Assembly (NCBI GenBank): GCA_036429605.1
Contig: JAVFKD010000016.1
Location: 1,550,001 to 1,614,000 of the forward strand
Reading direction: 5' to 3'
DNA length: 64,000 bases
DNA from: Cladobotryum mycophilum
Lineage: Eukaryota > Ascomycota > Sordariomycetes > Hypocreales > Hypocreaceae
Positions 1-10,024 of this stretch are shown in pieces (the first letter of the stretch is position 1; each line of letters starts with the position of its first letter). A program made the translations under genes and the position numbers. The notes below the pieces were generated by a model. That model was not told the origin of the DNA. It made no database searches and saw only the letters and a list, made by a program, of their open reading frames with translations.

Positions 1-338
1 TTCAGATGCGGCCATGCCGACCAAGAACCCTGCCCTTGTGGTAGCTTTTTGCTAATCTTGTTATTCTCCTTCTCAGCTCGCGCATACAAATCAGCTCTAC
101 GCCCGAGCAAGTTGCGGAAGCTGTAAGTCCAACTCACTTCATTCGTTACACACTTTCTGATATCACACCTTTCTTGCACATCATTTTTCGCGGCTTTTTT
201 TCCTGTTACATATTTTAATATCTTTTATCTTTTCAAAAAAAAAACAACGCATACACTTTGACATAGACTCTCCCTCTATCTCTAGCTCTATCTCTCCCTG
301 CTCTGACCCCCTTTGTTTTTAAATCTCTTTTGTTCGAC
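1..338. other. Upstream region of pkaR with a possible partial exon
   Basis: No gene is firmly supported here. A pyrimidine-rich stretch ending in CAG near 76 is followed by about 46 bases ending at a GTAAGT donor at 123. This could be an exon of a truncated upstream gene or a 5' leader exon of pkaR. Positions 230-310 are rich in CT and A runs, typical of a fungal promoter or leader. Confidence 0.3.
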
Positions 339-1755
339 ATGTCTTCCCTACCTGAAGCTTACACTCATGTAATTCAAGCTCTCGACGAGCAGGTCATCCA
401 AGCCTGCCCCTCCGATATCCTCCAGTTCTGCGCCGATTACTTCAACTCGTTGTTGAAGGCCGAACGAGCAGCAAACTCGGTCCCCTTTCAAGATTGGGGC
501 TTCACCAACCCGACTGTGAGACTTACGACCCCTGATATTGATATTGAACCCGATACCATGTCTGGTCCCTTTTCGAATCCCTTTGGGGCGAGCTCCAACC
601 CTTTCGGATCCCCCAGTCAGCATCCAACGTTATGCACCGAGTCGTCGAGGAGGATGAGAGTGATATTGCTCCAAGCGCCGCCCCCTTTTCTCAGGTGCCT
701 TTGGTGGTGATGCATCAACCGAGGCTCTCCCTAACCTGAGAGTCCCAAATACCGATAACTACCCCGCCCAATATAACTTTGGTCGTCGAACATCTGTCTC
801 AGCGGAATCGCTCAAGCCTAGTGCTGATAACCAGGACAATTGGACCCCTCCTCTCCACGACAAGACCCCCGAACAACTCGATCGACTTCAGAAGGCCATT
901 GAAGGCAATTTCCTCTTTAGCCATCTCGATGATGAACAAAGTGCTCAGATTCTGGGGGCCCTGGTGGAGAAACCGATACCTGCAAAGGATATCAAGGTAT
1001 GTTGGACGATCCGTGTTACTCTGTTTTTTTAGTGCGTGGAATTAACGTGGCATGACTAGGTCATCTCACAAGGTGATGCTGGTGACTATTTCTACGTTGT
1101 TGAGAAAGGATCCTTTGATGTCTATGTAAACTCAAGTGGTGCTGTCCAGCCCGGACCTGAAGGTCTGGGGGCTCAGGTTGGGAACATCCAGGCCGGTGGT
1201 TCCTTTGGCGAACTCGCCCTCATGTATAACGCACCACGTGCAGCCACCATTGTCTCTGCGGAGGGAGGCTGCACACTGTGGGCTTTGGATCGACTGACCT
1301 TCCGCCGCATCTTGATGGAATCGACATTTGCCCGAAGACGAATGTACGAGAGCTTCCTCGAGGAAGTGCCTCTTCTCTCCAGCCTCACACCCTACGAGCG
1401 ATCCAAGATTGCAGATGCGCTTGAAACTCAAAAGTTTGCTCCTGGTGAGATCATCATCAAGGAGGGCGATCCTGGATATTCATTCTACTTGTTGGAGAGC
1501 GGAGACGCTGGTGCCTTCAAGGGCGACTCGCAAGTTTTACAATACACAAAGGGAGACTTCTTTGGTGAGCTGGCGTTGCTTAACGATGCTCCGCGGGCAG
1601 CTAGTGTCATAGCCCAGACGGACGTCAAGGTAGCAACGCTGGGCAAGAATGCATTCCAGAGGCTGTTAGGCCCCGTGGAAGGACTCATGCGACGGACAAA
1701 GTACGAGGGCGTCAAGACTGGTGTGGAGGAAATGGATCCATTGCACAAGGCGTAG
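339..1755 (+). CDS. pkaR: cAMP-dependent protein kinase regulatory subunit
   Basis: This is the regulatory subunit that holds the PKA catalytic subunit inactive until cAMP binds. Exons are 339-996 and 1060-1755, with a 63-nt intron, and the corrected product is about 451 residues. The N-terminal dimerisation/docking region is at residues 1-45. The pseudosubstrate RRTSV is near residue 150. Two cyclic-nucleotide-binding domains follow, each with the phosphate-binding pattern FGELAL...APRAA. The start is the ATG at 339; a TTG lies just upstream in frame. Two single-base gaps break the first exon: C runs at 610-614 and 681-685 each need one more C. Adding them joins the docking region, an acidic linker and the pseudosubstrate in one frame. 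The linker is the least conserved part of the family, so support there is weaker than in the domains. The family assignment is secure. Confidence 0.93.
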
Positions 1756-2301
1756 TTTGGGAATATGCAAACGTGGTGGTTGGGTTTGTGGCATTGGGTG
1801 GGCAGTCTTGACACGCTGGGATTAAGTGTAGAGGGTTCGAACATGGAATGTACGGGATGGTAAAGGGATCTGTTTTGTGGTCGAATGCAGGATATCAAGC
1901 AACGACTGCTCCATTTTTGGCGGTCCTGTCTATTGGCGTTTTGAGAGGATGTTCTAACTCCCCCACCCTCGCTTCCTGAGAAACAAAAAAACATGTCTAC
2001 TTTTAACAGATACCTTTGTTTACTATCTTTATCAATGTGACTATTTCTCCTAGAAATTACCTAGGTACGGGATATCACACATTGATATTGGTAACTGCTT
2101 GAGTTGGAGGATTGGCCTTTACGCGGGGACTTGTAGCTCGTTCATTGATATAAGAATTGTAATCAGAAGTTTATCCACAATTTAGTCATGCCTCTCTCTC
2201 TATTTCATTCCATATATTATGCTGCCTTTTTGATATCCTCCATACCTGATTAACCTAGTTATCTATGTTGGGCTATTGACTTTTTGATGTCTCACGGTTC
2301 C
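1756..2301. other. Convergent 3' intergenic region
   Basis: This lies between the 3' ends of pkaR and spf27. It is AT-leaning and should hold both 3' UTRs. I see no gene or RNA in it. Confidence 0.5.
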
Positions 2302-3136
2302 CTACGAAGGTGGTACTCCACCACTTTTGTTCCTCAGCTCCTCTCTAATCTGGACCTTGAGCTCTTCCACGGCCAGTTCCGTCTCGAGGACCTTGCCCAC
2401 GCCGGTCCGCCAGTTTTGCTCCAGGTTCTGCATCTCGGCCTTGACCTCGTTCTGCCTCGCGGCGCGGGCGGCGTTGACGAGGTCAATGTCTTGCTTCGCG
2501 TCGGCGAGGTCGCGCTCGAGGGACTTGAGCTCCGCCTCTAGGTGGTAGTTGCCCAGCAGCCAGGCGTTTTTGCCGTGGCGGTCTAGGAGGGTGAGGTTTT
2601 GGGTGCGGGAGGAAAGGTATTCTGATGAGATGGAAGCGTTGGATAGGGCGGCGAGGGTTTCTGCTGAGGTGGAGGTCGAAGATGTTGTGGAGGGGGTGGT
2701 AGTTCTTGGGCTTCGTAGCGGGAGAGGTCGAGGGGTTGGGCGGGTTGTTTGGAGGCGATGCGGTCTAGTTCTTTGGCGATGAGGGGGAGAGGGAGGAAGA
2801 AGAAGGTTCGTGGAGGGGGGGGGGAGGGGAGAAGGTGGATTGTTCGGCGGTGATGAGGGCGCGGGCGGCGGAGAGGGCTTCGGGGGAGGGTTCGGGGTCG
2901 ATGTCTGGAGGGGGCGGGTGTTAGTTGTCTGTACTTTCTTGTTCTGTGGTGTCTGTAGGTTTCTTTGGTTGTGTAGTTGGCATGGGTTGTATGGCTTTCA
3001 TGGGTTTTTGTCTGGTTTCTTTGGTTCTGTGGGTTGGAGATGGGAGGTGGGAGAGCGGCTAGAGAGTGGACGGAGGGAAGGCAGAGGGAGGGCAGAACGT
3101 ACATGGGAGAGACTCGTGGTACGCTGGGACGCTCAT
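2302..3136 (-). CDS. spf27: Pre-mRNA-splicing factor SPF27/Cwf7 (BCAS2 family)
   Basis: This is a small coiled-coil subunit of the Prp19 (NineTeen) complex, which activates the spliceosome. The first exon is 3103-3136 and encodes MSVPAYHESLP. A 198-nt intron (GTACGT to CCAG) splits the next Tyr codon, and the second exon is 2302-2904. The family hallmarks are YIDPEPSPEAL after the junction, LIAKELDRIASKQP, and the helical block NAWLLGNYHLEAELKSLERD. The corrected length is 212 residues, usual for fungi. The exon is broken by two homopolymer errors on the plus strand: G10 at 2815-2824 and G5 at 2692-2696, each one base short. With both added the exons total 639 nt in one frame. Without correction the longest open frame runs into antisense-looking Pro-rich sequence. 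Identity rests on the C-terminal BCAS2 block. Confidence 0.85.
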
Positions 3137-5019
3137 TTTCGGAGACGCTGAGGGTGTTATAGTTTCGTTTCGTTTCGTGGTGGGTGTAGTTGTGGTGCAA
3201 TAGGTGGTTTGGTGAATAAGGTCCGTGGTTGTTGGTTGCTGTTATAGTCGTTGTTTGTTCTGACGTCGTTCTGGCGAGGCTGAAGAGGATGGGCCTTGTC
3301 CTCTTATCGCGTTGGGAGGTGAACCAGCTCTCTCTCTCTCTTCCCTCTCTCTTTCGTTGAATTAACGTCCCCAAGCTATCGGCAATTAGGAATTATAAAT
3401 AAAGGTAGTTCTCGCCGAAAAAGAATACTGTATTGTTCGTTTAATTCGTAATATTCGCCGTAAAATAAGTATTATTTTCGTCGTTGTCATCGCAAGAAGA
3501 ACGTCAGACAGAGTCAACCGCCCACACGAAAATTTACCAGCCAACCACACACCGTCTCACCGCAAGGCTGGCAAGCTAACGCACACCGAGAAAGAAAAAA
3601 AAGGGCAATCCACCTCAGCCTTGCGCCAGTCCCACACACAGAAACTCAGCACAGCACACGCACACACACGCGACTCGCGCCAACTGCCAATGGGGTCTAG
3701 CTGCTATGTACTTAATGTACCATGTACTCCTCCCTCTCTTCCCCCCAATGCACGGGCCAAGCAGCAAAGAGAGATGCATGTCCCAGCCGTAAATTAAGTG
3801 GAGTTAGTTCATTGAAGGTTTCCCGGGAGTCGCGGCGGGGGCGAAAAGGTGTTGTTGGTATGGATGAATGGATGAATGGATGGATGGATGGGGGGAAACG
3901 GCTGGAGTGCATACACTGTATGTATGTACATATGTCATGGCCTTCCCATCCAACCGCTACCTAGGTAGGCAATTTACTCAATGCTTGACATTGATGCTTC
4001 AAATAGTTCAAATAACCTCATATCAAATTTACACATAATAAAAGAACATTGAGTTCAACCCCCAATTCATCCAACTCAATCAATGCAAATTCATTATCTG
4101 CCACAATCTACCCCCAACTCATGCCACCCACCACCCATCACCCCCTTAACCACCCTCCTCCACGCAAGCCCCCCCTCAAATCAAACGGTCCAGACGCCCA
4201 TCCCTCCACCGTATTGGCCCGTCCAAACTCCCGCCCAGTCCCAAACGTCCAGCTCCTCCGCCCTTTGATTCATCACATCGATCGACACATAGTTGTTCGG
4301 GGGCGCCCCTCTGGCTATTGGATCAAGTTGGCGTCTAGTAAAGGAGGTGAGAGTAGGAACCCCCCAGTTGCTCGTTCAGTCTTCCCCAGAGCGGGGTATC
4401 ACATTAATCGTAGTGTTTTGGAGCTCCAATGAGCTTGTCAATGGTGCCCGTCCCAGACTCGTTCGAGTCAAGCGTTGCATGGCCCGCCTGTACGAGATCG
4501 AGCATGGAATCTGGGCTTGACATGGGTTGACAAGTTTGAAACCTTGATGAAGAAGAGAGGGGGTTTCCTGTCTCCCATGTCTCCAACAGTGACTGGAAAT
4601 CTCATTCCAGTAGTTCGTCATTCACCAATGTGCCATAAGTAGAGAACCAACTTTGATAGTTTACACGGCTTTAATTTGGTTCCATCTTAGAGCCATAGCC
4701 TCCAGTCGTTAAAAAAAGAAGAGTATTGTACAGTTATACATCTCATCCCACCAGGAAAACACATCTGGTTGAGTGCATCATAATGCATCATCACATATAG
4801 CCGCAGAGATCCGCTGTAGTCATAACGAGTCCTTGAACCTTTACCAATTCTCTCCTTCCCTTCATCAAATCCCAAGCCAAAAGCAATCATGAAAATGCCA
4901 TCATTAGTGGTATACCTCACCAACGCGATGACTACCCGAGTTTCCAGGCATGTACAAGTAAAAACGCATGACTAGCAGCTCCAAAAAGAAAAGTCTCTGG
5001 GATGCGAATCTTTGCTCGT
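3137..5019. other. Intergenic region with a short AT-rich island and a possible orphan exon
   Basis: This is the promoter side of spf27 and the 3' side of the Stf2-like gene. About 3370-3490 is strikingly AT-rich against its surroundings. 3861-3890 is a TGGA/TGAA microsatellite. On the minus strand, about 4172-4330 reads as one open frame after a TTTACTAG acceptor and ends at a stop, with a Trp/Gly-rich tail. It resembles a last exon, but I could not link it to upstream exons. The other open frames here have no family resemblance. Confidence 0.35.
3861..3890. repeat. TGGA/TGAA tetranucleotide microsatellite
   Basis: Short tandem tetranucleotides, TGGA mixed with TGAA, in intergenic DNA. Confidence 0.8.
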
Positions 5020-5705
5020 CTAGACGGATCGGCCGCTCTCAGACGAGTCTGTCTTGGAGAGAGCGTCGCCATCGGCGTTGTCGTCCTCATCAACAGGTCC
5101 ATGAACCGACTCCTCAAAGACGGGTTCGGGTTCGTTGACCTCGAACTTGGTCTTGAAGTCACCCATGTGATGAGAGACGGAGCTGCTGTTGGAGCGGCGG
5201 CGAGCATTGGTGAAGCTGAAGCCTTCATCGGCAACTTCATCACCTGCGCCACCCCTATGTGATGAAAGCGTTAATGGATGCTCCAACATCGAGTTGAGTT
5301 TATGAACGTACCAGTTACCACGGCCGGCGCCGTCCTTCTTGATCTTCTTTGGGTCGGTATCAACAAAGCCGCTCTTGGCAAAGAACTTGGGCACATATTC
5401 CGTTGGTGAGGAAGTGCCCTCAGCAAGGCCCTTGTGGTCCCGGTCGTTGAACTTGTGCGAGCGAGTCACTGTACGAGTATCACGTTAGCTATGCATTATT
5501 TAATCATTCATTGAAAGAAATGATGGGTTGGAGCTGACTGTTGGATGGTTGGATAATAGATTGTCGTTGAGAGGGTGATGATATTGATGGAAGCGAGTTT
5601 GCTGAGAGAAAGGGGGATGAATATGAGGAAAGACAAGAATAAGAGTCGATGCAAGGTCGATGGGACCGGTGGATGCGGGGGTAACGGAGGCTGGACAAAC
5701 TTACT
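5020..5705 (-). CDS. Stf2-like protein (HABP4/PAI-RBP1-type motif)
   Basis: This small hydrophilic protein of 130 residues resembles yeast Stf2/Tfs1-type factors, first described as F1Fo-ATPase stabilising factors and later as stress-protective hydrophilins. The sequence shows MTRSHKFNDRDHKGLAEG, then YVPKFFAKSGF, the Gly-Arg motif GAGRGNWGG and a Ser- and acid-rich tail. Exons are 5705, 5312-5468 and 5020-5254. The first coding exon is a single base: the A of the start codon is at 5705, followed by GTAAGT, and TG resumes at 5468 after GCTAAC...TACAG. Introns are 236 and 57 nt. The three pieces total 393 nt in frame. No in-frame ATG lies upstream within exon 2, which supports the split start. 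Molecular function is inferred from the family only. Confidence 0.8.
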
Positions 5706-6040
5706 TTTGAGTGGTGGATGGAATGCACAGTAACAGCAGGGAGAGATGTAAGCGGTTGGATGGATGGAGTACTGAGACAAAGCGGGGGAGAAGGTCTGGG
5801 TGCGAATGGTAGTGGAGGTACGTTGTTGGAGAAGATGGGGGAAGGTCGATGCTTAAGTGGCAATTGGAGGTGGCTTGTCGAAAGGAAGAAGAAAGAGGGG
5901 ATGGTTGGTGTATGTATGGCTTCGCAAGAGTTGGAGAGGTTGGGGTGATTGAATAAGAGGAGAGGGAGTCGTGAATATGAAGTGTGTTGGTGAAGAAAGA
6001 GAGAGAGTAGATGATTGAGAGAGAGAGGAAGAGATGGATG

Positions 6041-6071
6041 AAGAGGAAGAAGAAGAAGAAGAAGAAGAAGA
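6041..6071. repeat. GAA/AAG trinucleotide microsatellite
   Basis: A perfect GAA tract of about 10 units on the plus strand inside a purine-rich stretch; on the gene strand this is a pyrimidine-rich leader of the Stf2-like gene. Confidence 0.85.
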
Positions 6072-6458
6072 ATAGAGAATCAGAGAGAGCTTGGGAGAAA
6101 AAGAGTAGAAGATTGGCAAGATGGGCTTTGGGCTCTTATATCAACAAGGTGTCACGCGAGAGGTGCCTGGGGGTGGTACCAACAAGGATGGGGCCAATCA
6201 GAAGAGGCCAATGGATTGGGATGGCAAGGTGAAGCTGCAAGCAAGCAGAAGCGGCAGCAACAGCCAGAGAGACAAAGAGTCAGGTCACGTCAGGGCAGTT
6301 AATTGGTAACAAGACGTACCTAAAAAGAAATGAGGGGGGACTGCATTGGATTGCATTGAACTGCCCTTGCCTTGGATTGGGGGAGAGGGGAGAAGGGAGA
6401 GGGGTGTGCCTGTAACTCTGTGCCGCGTGCGTTCCTTCCCTTCCCAGAGCAACCAGTC

Positions 6459-6510
6459 GAGTGAGTGAGTGAGTGAGTGAGTGAGTGAGTGAGTGAGTGA
6501 GTGAGTGAGT
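6459..6510. repeat. (GAGT)13 microsatellite
   Basis: Thirteen uninterrupted GAGT units, 52 bases, followed by two imperfect units. It creates long false open frames on the minus strand. Confidence 0.95.
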
Positions 6511-7709
6511 AAATGAGTAAATGAGTGGTGGCTCAATAGCATCATGCAACGCGTGACCTGACGCAAGGAAGGCACCTTTTCGGATTCAATTTAATTGCTG
6601 CCGCTGCTACTGCCACTACCACTGCTACGGCTTTGCTGCTGCTTTTTGGAGAGGGCGTCAGACCAGGCCGGACCAAGACCGGGGCCCCTCTTTCATTGAT
6701 GGAGTGACTGTATGAATGGGCTTGGTATGGCCATGACCTGACTCCAAATTATTGATACGTACCTCATATAGTACCCTATGTGCTTTCTTTGTTTACTTTC
6801 TGTTGCCATGCATCGCATCAATGAATGGATACCACCTTCAATTGATTGTCACACATCCTCTGCCATTTCAACCAACCTCTTCTCAATCTACGTCTAGTAT
6901 TCTGCTTGCAGAGTGACCTCTTCAGACTACTAGGTACTAGAGTAAATGTCACTCCATGCCTTTCCCTTCCCCAGTGTCTCTGCTCTTACCCCAGAGAAAG
7001 GACCCTTGCCACTTACCCCAGACCGGTAGTGACGTTGTGCTGTGAATGTGGATTTTTGACTCAGGTACTCCCTACACGGTATCCAGTGAGGCTTGCCCGA
7101 TAATGCGGGGTATGGAGTACGAACACACACGACATCGATCCCATGGATGCGAGCAGCGCTAGGCAGTAGATGGTTTAGCGCTGCTGTGCGTTCACTGGCA
7201 ACGGTTGCGTTTTCGGTGTTTTTTGTTGAGCATTTTAGTCACCGTGGAGCTGCACTTGCTTCACCTGGAGGAGGGGGTGACTGGGAGGGCAAGAGGGGAA
7301 CTGGGGGGAACCACTGAAATGATGCAGTGATGCCACTAAAAAAAGGAACTTACAGTGGAGGAGGTACCTTAGTAGTGCCTACCTGGTGTACGTACTCGCC
7401 ACCCTGGGGCAAAAAGTCAATGGGCCTCCCACCGCCCTCGAACCAATTCACACGACATCGGAGGCTCCATTTTCATTCTTCAATGCAAATAGCTACGGTA
7501 ATACTTGTAATACAAGCAGAGAATTGCTCGGGGGAGTGGCCAAAGCTTCAATGCCAAGTGGTTACCGTGACTCACTTGCATTTCTTCGTGCTTTGGACCG
7601 CCCGTCAGAAGAACAAAAAACGTGTCATTCTGCCCCCAAATTTGTTTCCCCTGATGAGCTGAGACATTCCGAACCGACTCATTTCTCGTATGATTCTTTT
7701 CCTCTCTGT

Positions 7710-7725
7710 CACACACACACACACA

Positions 7726-7775
<50 letters not shown>
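7710..7775. repeat. Compound (CA)n(TC)n microsatellite
   Basis: About nine CA units run directly into about 23 TC units. No coding context. Confidence 0.95.
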
Positions 7776-7777
<2 letters not shown>

Positions 7778-8818
7778 TCTCCCTTGCCGGCTTCGGAACC
7801 CCATCCGGCAGTCTCCTCCCCCAAAAGGGCACATGACATGTTTGGTTCAACGCTGGGACCTGACGCTATCGGCCGAAGAGACCCTGAATTATGGATTCTA
7901 CAGGGCTTGTGCTACTCGTTGCTCTAGGCATCATTGACGACGTTCTTTCATGACACTATGGATGGCTGGCCATTGCGATGAAAGCACGTAATCTTAGCTG
8001 TCTTGTCACAATGCAAGTGCTCGTGCAGTATGTATGTATGTGCTTCGTTTAAGCGAACAAGACAAGGTGCCAATATTGCAAGCGGCCGGTGCTCACAGTT
8101 GGACCAATGCCCAAGCAGTCACTGTCTCAACGACCAAGTCAATGTCTTATGCACCTCTCAGTTTCGTTTCAAGCTCAAGAGTAGCATCCGGACTAGTCTC
8201 CGCGACTCGGCCAGTCTATTCGTTCCTTGCGAGTTTCTCTCATGTCCAGTTTTGTCGTCGATCTAGCGCTTTGATGGAAAGTCACAGATCATGCGACTAG
8301 AAAAGAAAAATGCAATCGCAAAAAAGTCCCCATCCAACAAAAGCTTCATCAGCTCATCAGCAGATAAGCTCTGGCTAACTGAGCACACAAAATGTCGCAA
8401 TTGAGCTAACAATACAACGGATCGATGTCTTTGATGCAATTGTCGTCAGAAGAGGTTTAGTTGAATACCAAGATATCAAATTGATAACAAGCTTTAATTC
8501 GATCCTCCAAAACATGTACGTCATGCCTGTTTACAATGGTTCTCATGACAGACTTGGAATCCACTTGCATGAAACAGCTACAGCAATCGTTTCTCCATTT
8601 CATTGATAACAGACTTCACCGCCATGACGATGATTTGCGGACCCGCAATGGCAACTATCATATGTCTGTCTGTCTTTTAACTCTGACGATGCTCACGAGC
8701 AGATGTCGTAACTGATGACACAACTTATGCCACCCATGGCAAAAGGGTTCAACCTATTTTACAGCATCACAACAATGGTGCAAAGGGTTCCCTCAATACG
8801 CTCAAAGGGCAAAAAAAG

Positions 8819-8936
8819 ACATACAACACCGGGGATTCGCTGGTCGTCACCGACCCAGCTACTAATCCAGCGCTCACCAGGTTATCCTAGGAGATCGGAC
8901 GGGATCCTGATTTTTCTGGCGGCTGTGGTCGTATGT
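8819..8936 (-). rRNA. 5S ribosomal RNA (dispersed, divergent copy)
   Basis: The 118-nt minus-strand sequence starts ACATACGACC and ends GGTGTTGTATGT, so the terminal helix I pairs over nine bases with one G-T. It keeps the conserved internal stretches GATCCCGTCC, GATTAGTAGCTGGGTCGGTG and ACGACCAGCGAATC. A T run follows directly at 8812-8818 (A's on the plus strand), as expected for a Pol III terminator. Dispersed single 5S genes are normal in Pezizomycotina. It differs from the usual fungal sequence in helices II and III and around the A-box-like region. It may be a variant isotype or an ageing pseudogene. Confidence 0.85.
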
Positions 8937-10024
8937 GCTCGATGTCAGGTTCGTTAGGTTTATGGCAGAGGCTCATCTCAGCCTTGGGGGTGTGATATAC
9001 CCAACCTCTTTGGCCAGGTCTGGATTTGCAGTGCAGCCGTGCTTGGGGTTGTCAACAGTGATGTGAGCTACTTGCTAGGGAGGATCTGACAGAGGGTCAT
9101 TGCTGAATTGGGGCGTTTTTGGAAGAATAATTACCCAATGGTTCATTTAAGGGATAGTCAATGGTTTCGTCTGGGGTTTATAGAATTTGTTTGTTATGAG
9201 AGAAGAAGAATGATTTGCGAATCTGCGTTATATCTCTCTAGGGTAGTACCTGAGATTGCTTGACGAATCAAATCGCCTTCACCTACACGACATAGCCAAC
9301 AACGTTCACGCTCATGGACTTCTATCAACATGTAAAATAAGATTAGCTAAATCCTCTTTTGAATAAAAGTATAATCTCTAAAATTATCCAATGCTTCGAT
9401 CCAAACTCTACGAAAAAAGGAGACAAGTTGGCTGCTCAAATTGTTGCTGAGACAATATGCTGCGCAGTAACACGTTCTACCCTAGGTAGTATGGCTCGTG
9501 ATAGATTACCTGTTGGAATTAAATATAGAATTTAGTAGTTCTCATACTGTACATGGGTAAGTCATAGTCTTTCTAGAGAACCTTGGGTGGATCACTTTTC
9601 CAAGATGGACATGCCATGCCAAAACTAATCAAGAGCAGATAGAACCAGTCACCCTGCAATAACTTCATGCCATAAAATCAGGTCAGTTCGTGTCATCATT
9701 GTAGTTTGAAATTGTGCTTTATCAGGTATTATTGACCTATTCTATTTCCCTGGAGCAATACTTCATATGTCATCGCTTTCCAGCCGTCTGGCTGGACATT
9801 CATCCTTGCGTTGAAAACGAAAAAAAGTCGGAATGGGCAAAAAAGTAAACAGCTTTGTTAAACTCCCATGAAAAAGTCCCATCTCCGCTTCCGCCCTCCC
9901 TTCATGTCCCGATTTTTCTACAAGATATTAGTCAAAAACACAGGCCATCAATCTAGACCCGTAGATCGTCATCTACTCTCGCTTTATGCTACCCCCTTTC
10001 CCTTAACACCCATTCATCCAACGC
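8937..10024. other. Intergenic region between the 5S gene and spt6
   Basis: AT-leaning DNA with no gene, RNA or repeat that I can support. The part nearest 10024 should be the 3' UTR of spt6. Confidence 0.5.

Larger units (their letters stand above)
5706..8818. other. Gene-poor, microsatellite-rich interval
   Basis: This is the promoter and 5' UTR of the Stf2-like gene followed by about 2.5 kb without a supportable gene. Open frames here are short, mostly arise from simple repeats and match no family I recognise. GAA, GAGT and CA/TC tracts are listed separately. Confidence 0.5.

Noticed and set aside
6459..6510. Repeat array considered as CRISPR
   Set aside because: It is a pure tetranucleotide microsatellite without spacers, in a eukaryotic genome.
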